Shown here: positions 44,601-53,308 of the stretch, one piece after another
Layout: each line of letters begins with the position of its first letter
How positions within the stretch are numbered: position 1 is the first letter of the stretch
Assembly (NCBI GenBank): GCA_964437735.1
Contig: CAYTID010000002.1
Span: 6,477-70,476 of the forward strand
Direction: 5' to 3'
Source: CAYTID01 sp964437735
Lineage (GTDB): Bacteria; Bacteroidota; Ignavibacteria; UBA10030; BY39
DNA: 64,000 nt
Program-made: the position numbers and the translations under genes
Notes under the pieces: model-generated
The model's database searches: none
The model's input: only the letters and a program-made list of their open reading frames with translations
Told to the model about the DNA's origin: nothing

Positions 44601-47047
44601 CCATTTATATGATTTTGCATCAGGTTCCTAAATCCGTCATATATTATTGCCGAGGAGGATTTGTAGACCTTAAGGGCTTGACCTCCAAGTGGAAATGGTA
44701 AAATATAATCGTTTATCAAAATATTAGAGAGAGCATTAAATTGGTTTTGTTCACTTGTTGTATTCCCCCCTGTTACAAACATTGCTTTTTTCCGCCACTC
44801 ATCTCGCGGCGGACTATCAAACTTAATAAATTTTGTCGCTACTCGTAACGCTTGTATCGGACTTTCTACCGGAATTCTTCCGATAACCATCATCGGGAAA
44901 AAAGTATTCACTGTATCGAAGCAGACTAATGCATTATCACTCATTGGTATACCCCAACCCGGAACATAATTAATTTTTGTAGTTGATGTCAGTATTTTTT
45001 TAAAATCCGTACAAGCATCTCCGAACATAGCAACAAAGGAAGGTTTGGGAAGGGCCCAATTGTCGTAAGTGTGCTTGAGAAACTGCTTTATTGAATGTGG
45101 TTCAAGGTGGCCGTAGTTGAACTCATCGTAAATATCCTGCACGTCAATTGTGACTGTCCTTAAATTATTATGTGAGGCTCGCCAATTTGCTAATTGTATT
45201 GCTGAATTTTTAAAAAGTGAATGTGTAATTACAATATAATCGGCGCCGATTGCATTGTTTCTAATATTTTTAAACGTATGCGGAATTATAGCAGCAGGGA
45301 TACTCCTTTGATTGTTTGCAATAATGACATACCTTTTTGACAACGTCAGAGTATCTCTGAATGTCCAAACATTTCCTGATTTGTTAAGACTTGTGATTTT
45401 TTTATTTGTTGTTAAATCAAATATATCAATGCTATCGCTCGTTACCTTTGCCACACGAAACTCAGTCACTTCCGAGGTGGAAGGTTGGGGGGAATTAAAA
45501 TCCAAATAATTATTCTGAACGGAAATCGGACAATCATATGTGAGTTCAAACCAATCCAAATAAAATTTCGATAATTTTACAAAGATAGAACTTATTTGAA
45601 GTGTATTATTCCCCTGCTTTAAAATTGAATCAGGTATATTCTTTTGAAATATCAATTCCTCATTTTGTATCCATAAACTATCCCCTATTAGTACACCATT
45701 AATGCGAACCTGAGTTCTGTGTCTGGATTTTTGTGTATCAGTAACACTATAAGCAGTCATCCCGTGAAATCGTGCTTTAAAGATTGCTGTTCCGTTACGA
45801 TTGCTTTTTACTGTATCGATAGAAAAATTGATTGATTTTTGTGTCGTTCCGACAAAATCCAACCAATACCATCCTTCCCCTTTTACATTTGTGACAGTCC
45901 TCGTCTCGTCATCGTTATACCCATAATAATAATTCAAGTCTTGTTCAAAATGTTGGAATCTTGAATAATCGGAGTATGAAAAAACCGGGGGTGAAGTAAT
46001 TAAATGTTGGTCTATTATCCTTTTTGTATTTATATCATTCCAGGTTAACCAATAATGACTGGTGTCTGTATACATATCAAAAAAAGATAAGTCCCCATAT
46101 TTTCTATTTGCATAAAAATCAATGTACCAGTTAACAGGATTTATATCATTCGTATTCAAATAGATCGGATTAGAATTTCCTTTGTAATAAACGGAGAGAG
46201 TAGAATGAGGGATTTGTTGTAAATCAATCCCGGAATTCAACAGTTGCGTATATGATAATCTGTATATTCCGTCAGCCGATATTGGAATTCTATAATAAGG
46301 CTGCGATGGATTCCACCAGATGGCTTCCGAATCCTTTTGTTTATCAGAGCGTTTAACACGAAATAATTTTGATTGGTCATAGTTTAATATCAACGATTTA
46401 TATGTATCCTCAAAATGTTTATCCCCTGAAACAACAGGACTCCAAACAACATCGCTCTCGTTAGTCTTGGTGAATTTTAATCTGAAAACCAAATGAGAAA
46501 ATTGTTTTAAAGTTTTTAGCGCAGCAGAATATTGAAGAGGATGAAATATAACTTTTGATACAAAAACATCTCTGAATAAAAACGGCTCTTCAACAGTTAT
46601 CAATTCTTTCGGATAAAAAGATGTTTCGGACTGATAAAACTGCTGATCCTTTTGATAATCGTATGTCGCATTCCCTTCATCATCAAATATTTCGGTCGGC
46701 ACAGGAGCGATATTGATATTTTCCAGTAAGTCATATTTAGATTCAAGAATTTCTATTGTCAGATTAGTGTTCGATGGTATGGCAAAGAGAAAGGCTTCTA
46801 CAGGTATTCCGGGTTTGCCGACTTGGTTTGTTAAACCGTTTGTTTCGCCAATAGGAATAAAATAATCAGTCGCTTCAATGCTGAATCTATTCATTGAATA
46901 ATGCTGGGGTAAATATTTAACGAGTACCTCGCTCTCACTCTGGCTTACTATCTTAAACGGCTTTTCTGCATATGCCGAGAAAATAAAAATTGCTCCGCTC
47001 AACCAAAGTAAAATGATATTTCGAAATCTTCGCTTCATCTCGCGCAT
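41633..47047 (-). CDS. Giant C25-family (gingipain/PorU-like) cysteine peptidase with T9SS domain
   Basis: 1,804 residues. A signal peptide (NIILLWLSGAIFIFSAYA) is followed by a C25 propeptide-like region (about 30-240), a caspase-fold peptidase core (about 600-950) and CARDB/Ig-like domains (YSVSF..NDETNNSAEIPV and a second EDQITENNEIIIPF). The C-terminal sorting domain is NVFNYPNPFDENTYF...GVYLYKIQT. Catalytic residues are plausibly His in FIGHSGGRIW (near 826) and Cys in SSVSCNIGAFY (near 855), 31 residues apart; the spacing in RgpB is 33. The N-terminal half resembles PorU, the T9SS sortase that cleaves sorting domains. Whether it is PorU or a secreted virulence-type protease cannot be settled here. 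It is first read after the wecG-like gene, whose stop it overlaps by 1 base. Confidence 0.82.
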   Translation of the reverse strand: MREMKRRFRNIILLWLSGAIFIFSAYAEKPFKIVSQSESEVLVKYLPQHYSMNRFSIEATDYFIPIGETNGLTNQVGKPGIPVEAFLFAIPSNTNLTIEILESKYDLLENINIAPVPTEIFDDEGNATYDYQKDQQFYQSETSFYPKELITVEEPFLFRDVFVSKVIFHPLQYSAALKTLKQFSHLVFRLKFTKTNESDVVWSPVVSGDKHFEDTYKSLILNYDQSKLFRVKRSDKQKDSEAIWWNPSQPYYRIPISADGIYRLSYTQLLNSGIDLQQIPHSTLSVYYKGNSNPIYLNTNDINPVNWYIDFYANRKYGDLSFFDMYTDTSHYWLTWNDINTKRIIDQHLITSPPVFSYSDYSRFQHFEQDLNYYYGYNDDETRTVTNVKGEGWYWLDFVGTTQKSINFSIDTVKSNRNGTAIFKARFHGMTAYSVTDTQKSRHRTQVRINGVLIGDSLWIQNEELIFQKNIPDSILKQGNNTLQISSIFVKLSKFYLDWFELTYDCPISVQNNYLDFNSPQPSTSEVTEFRVAKVTSDSIDIFDLTTNKKITSLNKSGNVWTFRDTLTLSKRYVIIANNQRSIPAAIIPHTFKNIRNNAIGADYIVITHSLFKNSAIQLANWRASHNNLRTVTIDVQDIYDEFNYGHLEPHSIKQFLKHTYDNWALPKPSFVAMFGDACTDFKKILTSTTKINYVPGWGIPMSDNALVCFDTVNTFFPMMVIGRIPVESPIQALRVATKFIKFDSPPRDEWRKKAMFVTGGNTTSEQNQFNALSNILINDYILPFPLGGQALKVYKSSSAIIYDGFRNLMQNHINGGLFFVNFIGHSGGRIWNVDIGSPNDLQNTNGKLPFISSVSCNIGAFYTTFSNVLSEDFLVADNRGGIAAWASSHIGSAQTGYWLAKKFLHASIKESVQTFGELTHLSRIYFWMINGYVITPTIIHTFNLYPLIGDPYSKIPLPAKPDFVIENNQIKIQPDVPISDNFISVQFIVNNIGLMPADSVLISLRDNYTDETGKFKGEYDIVPPFFWRPIAFSDTITIAWDVRGKPGSHILKVRIDPNNNIIEEDETNNSAEIPVYVHKSKIFVLKPNHFSIQPSGHVNLRVTVPAIFDSLKSFYSGGGDTILLPKQGINFANPYVFYFELDTTIAFNSPFKIISPQITPGQVFAEWTTPALQNEQTFFWRARTFNGKYFGAWVTASFRASDSAYLPGVVKWRQSGVGQFTMNIVNNLFVSDSGVTMQRSNGLPLYSRSVGYRAFPDSDYYSIIKIGELQVIGHWWQGANSYLAVSINPLTGNYQARGYTLTSIGQPDSLLRFLQNSPVGNYISLVVVQDGKSGITEALYQAIESLGATQIRSVTPGQSWSLITRKGSPFPMMTPLESYSPFGIAIVSYQMPNYYSSGAGSMETVPIGKASSWMNYFWNNLNPNKSSIITKLVGLKKDFTVDTLFNISSSQNSIDLSGINSSVFSSMQLITNLSNQDGEVTPYLYDWTITYSSVPELAFNTGGLSVKQIKSADRESLAVSFSINNLGDRGAGRTKIGFYIVPNIEIETTQFDSISAESEIFISKKIDVSSYYGNQFLKIRVEPDGWEDQITENNEIIIPFKNRWIDSQTSGITVTFDGRQIQKGDFVSSTPSIKIFLPNNLSIQDIRFIELDGTEVPIVQLNENTSSKIEFNPTLDDGDHNLKIVSKNNLIISDNEFKVLATPVILNVFNYPNPFDENTYFCFNLTGSAIPSIAKIFIYSVSGRKLKELIIPTPDIQIGFNRIEWDGKDNDGNILANGVYLYKIQTETDKLIQSSVQKLVKLR

Positions 47048-47784
47048 TAATTCTTTCTGGTTAAAATATAGAAAAGAAATTTCGGATTACCAAAGAGATA
47101 TCGAATGGAAAGCCTCATTGGATCCTGAATAAGTCGAAAAAGCCACTCCAATCCTATATTAGAAATCCATTTAGGGCATATTTTCTTGACGCCGGCGAGG
47201 ATATCGATATAATTACCTGCTGAAAAAATAGCATTTGCTTTTAGAAAGGGAATATTTTCATAAATCCATTTTTCCTGTTTCGTCATACCCATACCAACAA
47301 TTAAAATATTCGGTTTTACTGCGTTAATCATACGCAATATATTTTCAGTTTCTTTATCATCTTTTTGGAAATATCCATGATGATTACCGACAATATTCAA
47401 ATCTGGAAAAGTTTCCTTAATTTTAATGGTTGCTTTGTTTAAAATATTTTTGTGAGAGCCTAATAAAAATACCGTGTATTGTTTAGATTCAGCAAACTTC
47501 AATAAATCACTCCCCCAATGAGTCAGATTCACCAGCGGAGGAACCGGCAAACCCAGTAACCACGCTGCTAAACGAATTCCTTGTCCATCAGCATACGAAA
47601 TAGTTGAATTATTCAATACATCTTTAAACCATTTATATTTTTGGGATAAATTGACTGCATGAGCATTCACATAAGCAAAAAATCCTTTGTCGCCTGTTTC
47701 TATACATTTTTGCATCTCTCGTAAAATTACGTCGCCATCAACAGCATCAACATTTACACTCGCAATTTTGATTGATTCATACAT
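47047..47784 (-). CDS. WecG/TagA/CpsF-family glycosyltransferase
   Basis: GT26 enzyme of 245 residues that adds N-acetylmannosamine-type sugars to a lipid-linked acceptor. Motifs: FAYVNAHAVNLSQKYKWF, the YADGQGIRLAAWLLG segment carrying the catalytic Asp, and ILIVGMGMTKQEKWIYEN. Length is normal. It overlaps the C25 gene by 1 base and follows the GT9 gene by 1 base, so the three share a transcript. Confidence 0.9.
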   Translation of the reverse strand: MYESIKIASVNVDAVDGDVILREMQKCIETGDKGFFAYVNAHAVNLSQKYKWFKDVLNNSTISYADGQGIRLAAWLLGLPVPPLVNLTHWGSDLLKFAESKQYTVFLLGSHKNILNKATIKIKETFPDLNIVGNHHGYFQKDDKETENILRMINAVKPNILIVGMGMTKQEKWIYENIPFLKANAIFSAGNYIDILAGVKKICPKWISNIGLEWLFRLIQDPMRLSIRYLFGNPKFLFYILTRKN

Positions 47785-47785
47785 G

Positions 47786-48862
47786 TTAATCTTCTAACAA
47801 TTTAATGGCTTTGTTGTAAACTTCCTCAACTTCAATAAAATTTATACACGGATTATCAGGTTTAATACATTTAATCTGGTCACAAGGACAGCATTCAGCC
47901 ATTTCGTGGAAATAATAATTATTATTACTCCTCGGAGATGTTAATGCCGGGGTTGCCGGACCAAATATTCCGATCGATGGAATTCCCAAAGCAGTCGCAA
48001 GATGTAATGGACCCGAATCATTTCCGATAAATAATGCAGATCTTTTTATTGTGTTAATTATTTTATTTAAATCGTTGCTGAATATTTTTGCAATTCTGTT
48101 TTGATGATTTTTCATAACATCAGTTTGAAAATTTTCATCTCCAGTTCCGATAAATGCAATATTATATTTGGTTGAATTAATAATCTTTTTTGCTAAAATA
48201 AAATATTTTTCTAATGGCCAGTTTCGGTACTTCCACCCCGATGAATGATGAATAACTACAGTGTCATGATAATCCGTTTTATTCCTGATTGCCATATTAA
48301 TATTAGAATCAGTTTTATAACCTAACACATTGCAGATTTTTATGCTTCTTTCATAAATATTTTCGTTGTGATATTGTGCAGATTCCAATTCGGTGAAACC
48401 ATATCCTGTAATTTTATTCTTTTGTAAAAACGGAGTAATTGTCGGGCCCGGTGAAAAATATCCAATTTTGAATTTCCCTTTTGCTGATAATCCGACAAAC
48501 GCATTACGGTAAGATGGACTAACGCATATGACTAAATCAAATTTTTCTTCCTGAATTGAATTTTTAACTTTAAATAAACCGGGGAGTGTATCAGTGTTGT
48601 TAAAACCTAAAATATTTATTCCGCTCAGCAATTCTTCAGAAACTGGCTTGTATTGTTCGTTAATTGCAAAGGAAAATTGTGCGACCGGAAGATTTTCCTT
48701 TAAATTTTTGATCGTAGGAATTGTCGAAATCACATCTCCCAAACGGGTTAGTTCAACTATGAGAACTTTTGAAATATCATTGGGATTGAATGAATATTTT
48801 TTCAGTTTTTCATTTCTTTTTACCAAATAATTCAACCAGATATTTTGGAAAAAAATATTCAT
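47786..48862 (-). CDS. Glycosyltransferase family 9 (heptosyltransferase-like)
   Basis: ADP-heptose-dependent glycosyltransferase fold, 358 residues. Motifs: VLIVELTRLGDVISTIPT, VIHHSSGWKYRNWPLEKY, and FIGNDSGPLHLATALGIPSIGIFGP with the C-terminal CCPCD cluster often seen in GT9. It probably extends the LPS core with heptose, consistent with the rfaE genes at the left end of the window. The exact acceptor is unknown. Confidence 0.9.
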   Translation of the reverse strand: MNIFFQNIWLNYLVKRNEKLKKYSFNPNDISKVLIVELTRLGDVISTIPTIKNLKENLPVAQFSFAINEQYKPVSEELLSGINILGFNNTDTLPGLFKVKNSIQEEKFDLVICVSPSYRNAFVGLSAKGKFKIGYFSPGPTITPFLQKNKITGYGFTELESAQYHNENIYERSIKICNVLGYKTDSNINMAIRNKTDYHDTVVIHHSSGWKYRNWPLEKYFILAKKIINSTKYNIAFIGTGDENFQTDVMKNHQNRIAKIFSNDLNKIINTIKRSALFIGNDSGPLHLATALGIPSIGIFGPATPALTSPRSNNNYYFHEMAECCPCDQIKCIKPDNPCINFIEVEEVYNKAIKLLED

Positions 48863-48876
48863 TAATTATTAAGTGG

Positions 48877-49635
48877 TTAAAAAAGGAATGTCCCCAAAAA
48901 AATACCAAAATTTAACATAATTCCTTTAGCATTCATTTTATCCGGTACGCTTGAAATCTCAAATTTATCATCAAGCTTCCAATCGGGTGAAACCATAAAA
49001 TTATAACTGGCTCCTAATCTGAAACCCAGCCACCTTAAATATGCATATTCAATATTTATTGATGGCTGGATTGTCAAAAATGATCCGTTTAAAGAATAAC
49101 TATAATCATTAATTTTGATATCGGAAGACCAGTTGTTAATAATGTTGTCCCAATTTTTTATTCCGTGATTATCTCTTCTCAACTTAACGTCAATATCACC
49201 GGATCCTAACAAAATACCTGTCGTGATGTCGATCCTTTCAGAAACCGGAAATACGAAATCAAACGTAACTCCACTAAAACTGACGGCAGTTTCCAAGTCT
49301 CTTCTAACGTTCCCGGTAATCAGACTGCTTTTTGAATTTCCTGATGCCCCCAGACCACCAACCCGAAAATTTTCAATTAACATAATATAACCATAACCCT
49401 GACCCCCATAAAGAACAACAGGTTGATCGGGAAGTATTGGAATATTATCGTAAGAAAATGAATTATTAATCTCGGTAGTATTCCAGAATAAAAGGAACGA
49501 GGTAAAACCACCCGCTCCTCCCATTCTGGTTATTTTTTTTTTAGTACTAATAGTTTTATCACTATTTTGGGCTAACGAAAATTGTTTCCCAAAGAGCAAA
49601 AGAATGAATAAAATTAAGAATAATATTTGCTTCAT
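48877..49635 (-). CDS. Predicted outer-membrane protein of unknown function
   Basis: 252 residues with signal peptide (QILFLILFILLLFGKQFSLAQ) and many alternating beta strands. Glycine-rich turns (GGAGGFTSF, GYGYIM) and aromatic strand ends (GIFLGTFLF at the C-terminus) suggest a small beta barrel. I do not recognise the family. It lies between the GT9 and acyl-CoA synthetase genes, 6 bases after the latter. Confidence 0.6.
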   Translation of the reverse strand: MKQILFLILFILLLFGKQFSLAQNSDKTISTKKKITRMGGAGGFTSFLLFWNTTEINNSFSYDNIPILPDQPVVLYGGQGYGYIMLIENFRVGGLGASGNSKSSLITGNVRRDLETAVSFSGVTFDFVFPVSERIDITTGILLGSGDIDVKLRRDNHGIKNWDNIINNWSSDIKINDYSYSLNGSFLTIQPSINIEYAYLRWLGFRLGASYNFMVSPDWKLDDKFEISSVPDKMNAKGIMLNFGIFLGTFLF

Positions 49636-49641
49636 TGTACT

Positions 49642-51456
49642 TTATTTAATCTTATACATTTCTTCTATCAAATTCTCGTATTTCTCTTCGACCGCTTTTC
49701 TGCGTACTTTCAGGGTAGGTGTAATTTCGCCTCCTTCAATCGAGAAGGGTTTGCTGAGAATTACAAATTTTCTAACTCTTTCGTAATTTGCTAAATCTTT
49801 TTGCAACTGTACGATATCAACGTCGATAAGATCATAAATTTCTTTTTTACTCACTAGATCGTCGTTATCGGTGTATTGTATGTTGTTTCTATCGGCATAT
49901 TCCTTCACTGCATCAAAATCAGGGACTACTAAAGCAGACAAAAACATTCTTCTATCGCCAATCAAAACAAATTGATCTATATATTTGCTATGTAAAAACA
50001 GTCCTTCGATAGGTTGGGGGTAAATGTTTTTCCCACCTGAGCTTACAAACATATGTTTTTTTCTATCCGTTATAACAAGAAATCCTTCAGAATCGAACAT
50101 ACCGATATCTCCAGTATGAAGCCATTTATCCTTATTAATCATTTCATCAGTAGCGTGTTTATTATTCCAGTAACCTTTCATAATATTCGGACCGCGTGCT
50201 AATATTTCACCGTCTTCGGCAATTTTTACTTCTACGCCGTTTATTGGTTTTCCTACTGTTCCAAATTTATATTCATCTAATCTGTTTGCGGAAATTACGG
50301 GGGAAGTTTCGGTAAGTCCGTATCCCTCGATAATTGTGAATCCTGCGGCTTCAAAAAATTCACCTAATTCTCGTGTAAGGGCTGCTCCTCCGGAGACAAA
50401 AAATCTGATTCTTCCGCCGGTAGCCATTCTTAATTTCTGGAAGACTAATTTATCTGCGACGCGATTCTGGATAGCTAAAGTTGCCGGGACATGACCTTTT
50501 TTCTTAGCTTTCGCATACTTCGAACCGGTATTTATTGCCCAATAAAATATTTTCTTACGGGCATTTGGAGCATTTTCAATCTGACCATGAATACGATTAT
50601 GTATTCTCTCAAACATCCTTGGTACTGAGGTCATAATAGTCGGGCGCACTTCCTTTAGATTATCACGCACTGATTCAACACTTTCAGCGTAGGCAATAGT
50701 GGAACCGGAAGCAAAAGCGGTATAATAACCGGCCATCCTCTCAAATGAGTGACATAGAGGTAAATAAGATAATAGAAGGTCCGTATCTTTCAAAGTAATT
50801 AACTCGGAAGCCGATTTTATGTTACTCACGAGATTATTATGAGTGAGCATTACCCCCTTTGGATTTCCTGTAGTGCCTGAAGTATAAATAATAGTGAGCA
50901 AATCATCAGAACTTGCCTTTATTTTTTGTTTTTCAAAATAACCGGGATTTTTCGAGCTAAATATTTTCCCTTTTTCAATCACATCATTGTAGCTTTGTAT
51001 ATTTTTATCCAGTTCAACGCCTTTTTCATTAAATACAATTACATATTCAAGTGTCTTTACATTATCCATTATTTTCTTAACTTTATTAAACTGAAACTGG
51101 TTGGATACAAGGGCATATTTGATTCCGGCATCATTAAAAATATATTCAATTTGCTTTGCTGTTAGAGTTGGATAAATCGGAACGTCAACAGCAAGTAATT
51201 TATGGATCGCTATATCCGATACAACCCACTCGGGACGGTTTTCAGAAATCAATGCAATATGGTCCCCCTTTTTAACGCCTAACTGTGATAGTCCCAATGC
51301 AAAATTTTCACTTAGATCATTCAATTCTGAGTATTTGATGTCAACATATTTTCCCTCTTTCTTGTGCATCAAAATGGGTCGCGAAGTTGATGAATATTTT
51401 TTAAAAATATTATCAAACATCTCGCTAATTGTTGAAAATTCGACTGCAAGTGCCAT
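49642..51456 (-). CDS. Long-chain fatty acid-CoA ligase (AMP-binding)
   Basis: ANL-superfamily enzyme, 604 residues. The AMP-binding signature IIYTSGTTGNPKGVMLTH, EGYGLTETSP, the YWNN/HTGDIGMFD segment and the C-terminal DRKKHMFVSSGGKNIYP (catalytic loop) show the FadD/FACL type that activates long-chain fatty acids. Start ATG 51456 has a perfect AGGAGGTG ribosome site 5 bases upstream, one of the strongest in this window. It is the first gene of a unit that includes the outer-membrane protein and glycosyltransferases. Confidence 0.93.
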   Translation of the reverse strand: MALAVEFSTISEMFDNIFKKYSSTSRPILMHKKEGKYVDIKYSELNDLSENFALGLSQLGVKKGDHIALISENRPEWVVSDIAIHKLLAVDVPIYPTLTAKQIEYIFNDAGIKYALVSNQFQFNKVKKIMDNVKTLEYVIVFNEKGVELDKNIQSYNDVIEKGKIFSSKNPGYFEKQKIKASSDDLLTIIYTSGTTGNPKGVMLTHNNLVSNIKSASELITLKDTDLLLSYLPLCHSFERMAGYYTAFASGSTIAYAESVESVRDNLKEVRPTIMTSVPRMFERIHNRIHGQIENAPNARKKIFYWAINTGSKYAKAKKKGHVPATLAIQNRVADKLVFQKLRMATGGRIRFFVSGGAALTRELGEFFEAAGFTIIEGYGLTETSPVISANRLDEYKFGTVGKPINGVEVKIAEDGEILARGPNIMKGYWNNKHATDEMINKDKWLHTGDIGMFDSEGFLVITDRKKHMFVSSGGKNIYPQPIEGLFLHSKYIDQFVLIGDRRMFLSALVVPDFDAVKEYADRNNIQYTDNDDLVSKKEIYDLIDVDIVQLQKDLANYERVRKFVILSKPFSIEGGEITPTLKVRRKAVEEKYENLIEEMYKIK

Positions 51457-51796
51457 AAGAACACCTCCTATTGATTATTGTTTTAGTTATTAGTATTTAT
51501 TGTAGCGATAAAATAATACAATAATACTCTTAAATAATATAAAAATCAAGAATTTTTATCGGTAATATCTGTTGGTTTTCTTGAAATTGAATTAATTGAC
51601 TGAAAACAAATAAATTTACCACAATATTTTTTCTAATAAATTCAGTTACCGTGATGAGAAAGTTTTGGGAAGGTATTCTCTTACTTGTTATTGAAAGGTA
51701 TAGAATAATTTCAAGGAAAAAACTTAAAATTGAAAAATTTGATAAAACTAAAAAAGCCCGTCAATGTGATTGACAGGCTCTTTATAATTTATGATA
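51457..51796. other. 340-base AT-rich spacer
   Basis: Contains the acyl-CoA ligase ribosome site at the left, the polysaccharide-cluster terminator at the right, and no convincing gene. A 39-codon ATG frame on the plus strand (51654-51773) ends inside the terminator and is not supported. Confidence 0.5.
51750..51782 (-). terminator. Terminator of the polysaccharide cluster
   Basis: On the minus strand AGCCTGTCAA-TCACA-TTGACGGGCT, ten pairs including one G-T, followed by TTTTTT. It lies 15 bases after the stop of the last cluster gene. Confidence 0.85.
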
Positions 51797-52279
51797 CTAT
51801 TTTTTATTTAGGGTTTGTTTTATTTTTGCTGGTACACCTGCTACAATCGAATCAGGTGGTACATCTTTAGTAACAACGCTACCGGCACCGATTATTGCAT
51901 TTTCACCTATTGTAATTCCACAGAGGATTGTCGCACTGGACCCAATTGATGCGCCTTTTTTGACTAATGTCGGTACTACCTTCCAATCAGCTTCGGTTTG
52001 TAATTCACCATCTTTATTTGTTGATCTTGGATATTTATCGTTAATAAAGGTTACATTATGACCAATAAAAACGTTCTCTTCAATCGTAACTCCTTCACAA
52101 ATAAAGGTATGCGTGGATATTTTACAATTTTTCCCGATTTTCGCATTTTTTTGGATTTCTACAAATGTGCCTACTTTTGTATTATCCCCAATTTCACACC
52201 CGTATAAATTAGTAAAATCAAATATTTTTACATTATTACCCAGTTTTACATTATTAAGATTTTTTTTTGGATCTGACAT
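51797..52279 (-). CDS. Hexapeptide-repeat N-acetyltransferase (WbpD/WlbB-like)
   Basis: 160-residue left-handed beta-helix acyltransferase: repeated IGDNTKVG, IGKNCKIS, IEENVFIG, IGENAIIG turns. The sequence ATILCGITIGENAIIGAGSVVTKDVPPDSIVAGVPAK and the FINDKYPRS insertion match WbpD/WlbB enzymes, which acetylate UDP-2-acetamido-3-amino-2,3-dideoxy-glucuronic acid. The upstream oxidoreductase and the DegT aminotransferase complete that route. Last gene of the cluster. Confidence 0.88.
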   Translation of the reverse strand: MSDPKKNLNNVKLGNNVKIFDFTNLYGCEIGDNTKVGTFVEIQKNAKIGKNCKISTHTFICEGVTIEENVFIGHNVTFINDKYPRSTNKDGELQTEADWKVVPTLVKKGASIGSSATILCGITIGENAIIGAGSVVTKDVPPDSIVAGVPAKIKQTLNKK

Positions 52280-52293
52280 ATTATTCCTCTATT

Positions 52294-53295
52294 TCAAATT
52301 TCTATTAAATTTCCCTTATTTTTTATCGATTTTTGTGCGGCTTCCAGAATTTTGATGACTCGTAAACCGGACTCTCCGTCTGTAATCGGATTCCTGTTCG
52401 AATTAATTGAATCAAAAAACTCGTTCACGACTAGCTTCAATGCTTCTGTTTGATCAATTTTTGGCGCGTGCATATCTCCGGTACGATATTGAATAAGTGT
52501 ATTGTATATACCTTCTCTTGTTGTAACATCAACACCTTTATCGTATATTTTTATTTTTTCGCTGGGTTCCATATCGTCGAAAACCAACATTTTTTTATCT
52601 CCACCTATCAACATCATACGAATTTTTACGGGAGCTAACCAATTTACATGTATATGTGCGATAACGTTATTTTCTAGCATGACTGTTATGTAGGCGATAT
52701 CCTCTAACCCATTATAATGGTGTACACCAAAAGCAGAAACAGATACAGGTTTATATTTTATAAAATAATCTAATATTGAAATATCGTGAACTGCCAAATC
52801 CCAAATGACATTAATATCGTGTTGAAATAGACCTAAATTAACACGAACGGAATCAAAATACAAAAAATTTCCTAATTCTCCCCGTTCATAAATCTCTTTG
52901 ATTTTTCGGATTGCCCCGGTGTAAATAAATGTATGATCTACGAGAATTTTAAGGTTTTTTGAATTTGCGATGTCTAACAACTCTGTCGCTTCACTAACAC
53001 TTGATGTAAAAGGTTTTTCAATAAATAAATGCTTCCCGTTTAATAGTGCCTCTTTTGCTAATTCATAGTGAGTATTAACAGGAGTTGCAATAACTACTGC
53101 ATCAATTTGTGGATTTTTAATTATTTCATAAGGTTTGTCGGTAAAACTGACATTTGGATAATGGGGGGCGATTTTGGCTAACCTTTGTCCGCTTGAATCA
53201 CAGCCAATTATTTTATTGACAGATTCATTATTGCTTACAAAATTGCGTAGTAAATTTGGCCCCCAATAACCTAATCCTATTATTCCAACATTCAT
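52294..53295 (-). CDS. Gfo/Idh/MocA oxidoreductase (WbpB/WlbA-like)
   Basis: NAD-dependent sugar-nucleotide dehydrogenase, 333 residues from ATG 53295, chosen because AAAGGAAA precedes it and MNVGIIGLGYWGPNLLRNF is the family N-terminus. A longer frame from 53328 overlaps the upstream gene. The EKPF motif holds the catalytic Lys. By analogy with WlbA it oxidises C3 of UDP-GlcNAcA to a 3-keto sugar for the aminotransferase. Confidence 0.88.
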   Translation of the reverse strand: MNVGIIGLGYWGPNLLRNFVSNNESVNKIIGCDSSGQRLAKIAPHYPNVSFTDKPYEIIKNPQIDAVVIATPVNTHYELAKEALLNGKHLFIEKPFTSSVSEATELLDIANSKNLKILVDHTFIYTGAIRKIKEIYERGELGNFLYFDSVRVNLGLFQHDINVIWDLAVHDISILDYFIKYKPVSVSAFGVHHYNGLEDIAYITVMLENNVIAHIHVNWLAPVKIRMMLIGGDKKMLVFDDMEPSEKIKIYDKGVDVTTREGIYNTLIQYRTGDMHAPKIDQTEALKLVVNEFFDSINSNRNPITDGESGLRVIKILEAAQKSIKNKGNLIEI

Positions 53296-53308
53296 AGTAA
53301 ATTTCCTT

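Noticed and set aside
51654..51773. 39-codon small gene on the plus strand
   Set aside because: No ribosome site, ends inside a terminator hairpin, composition typical of AT-rich spacer.
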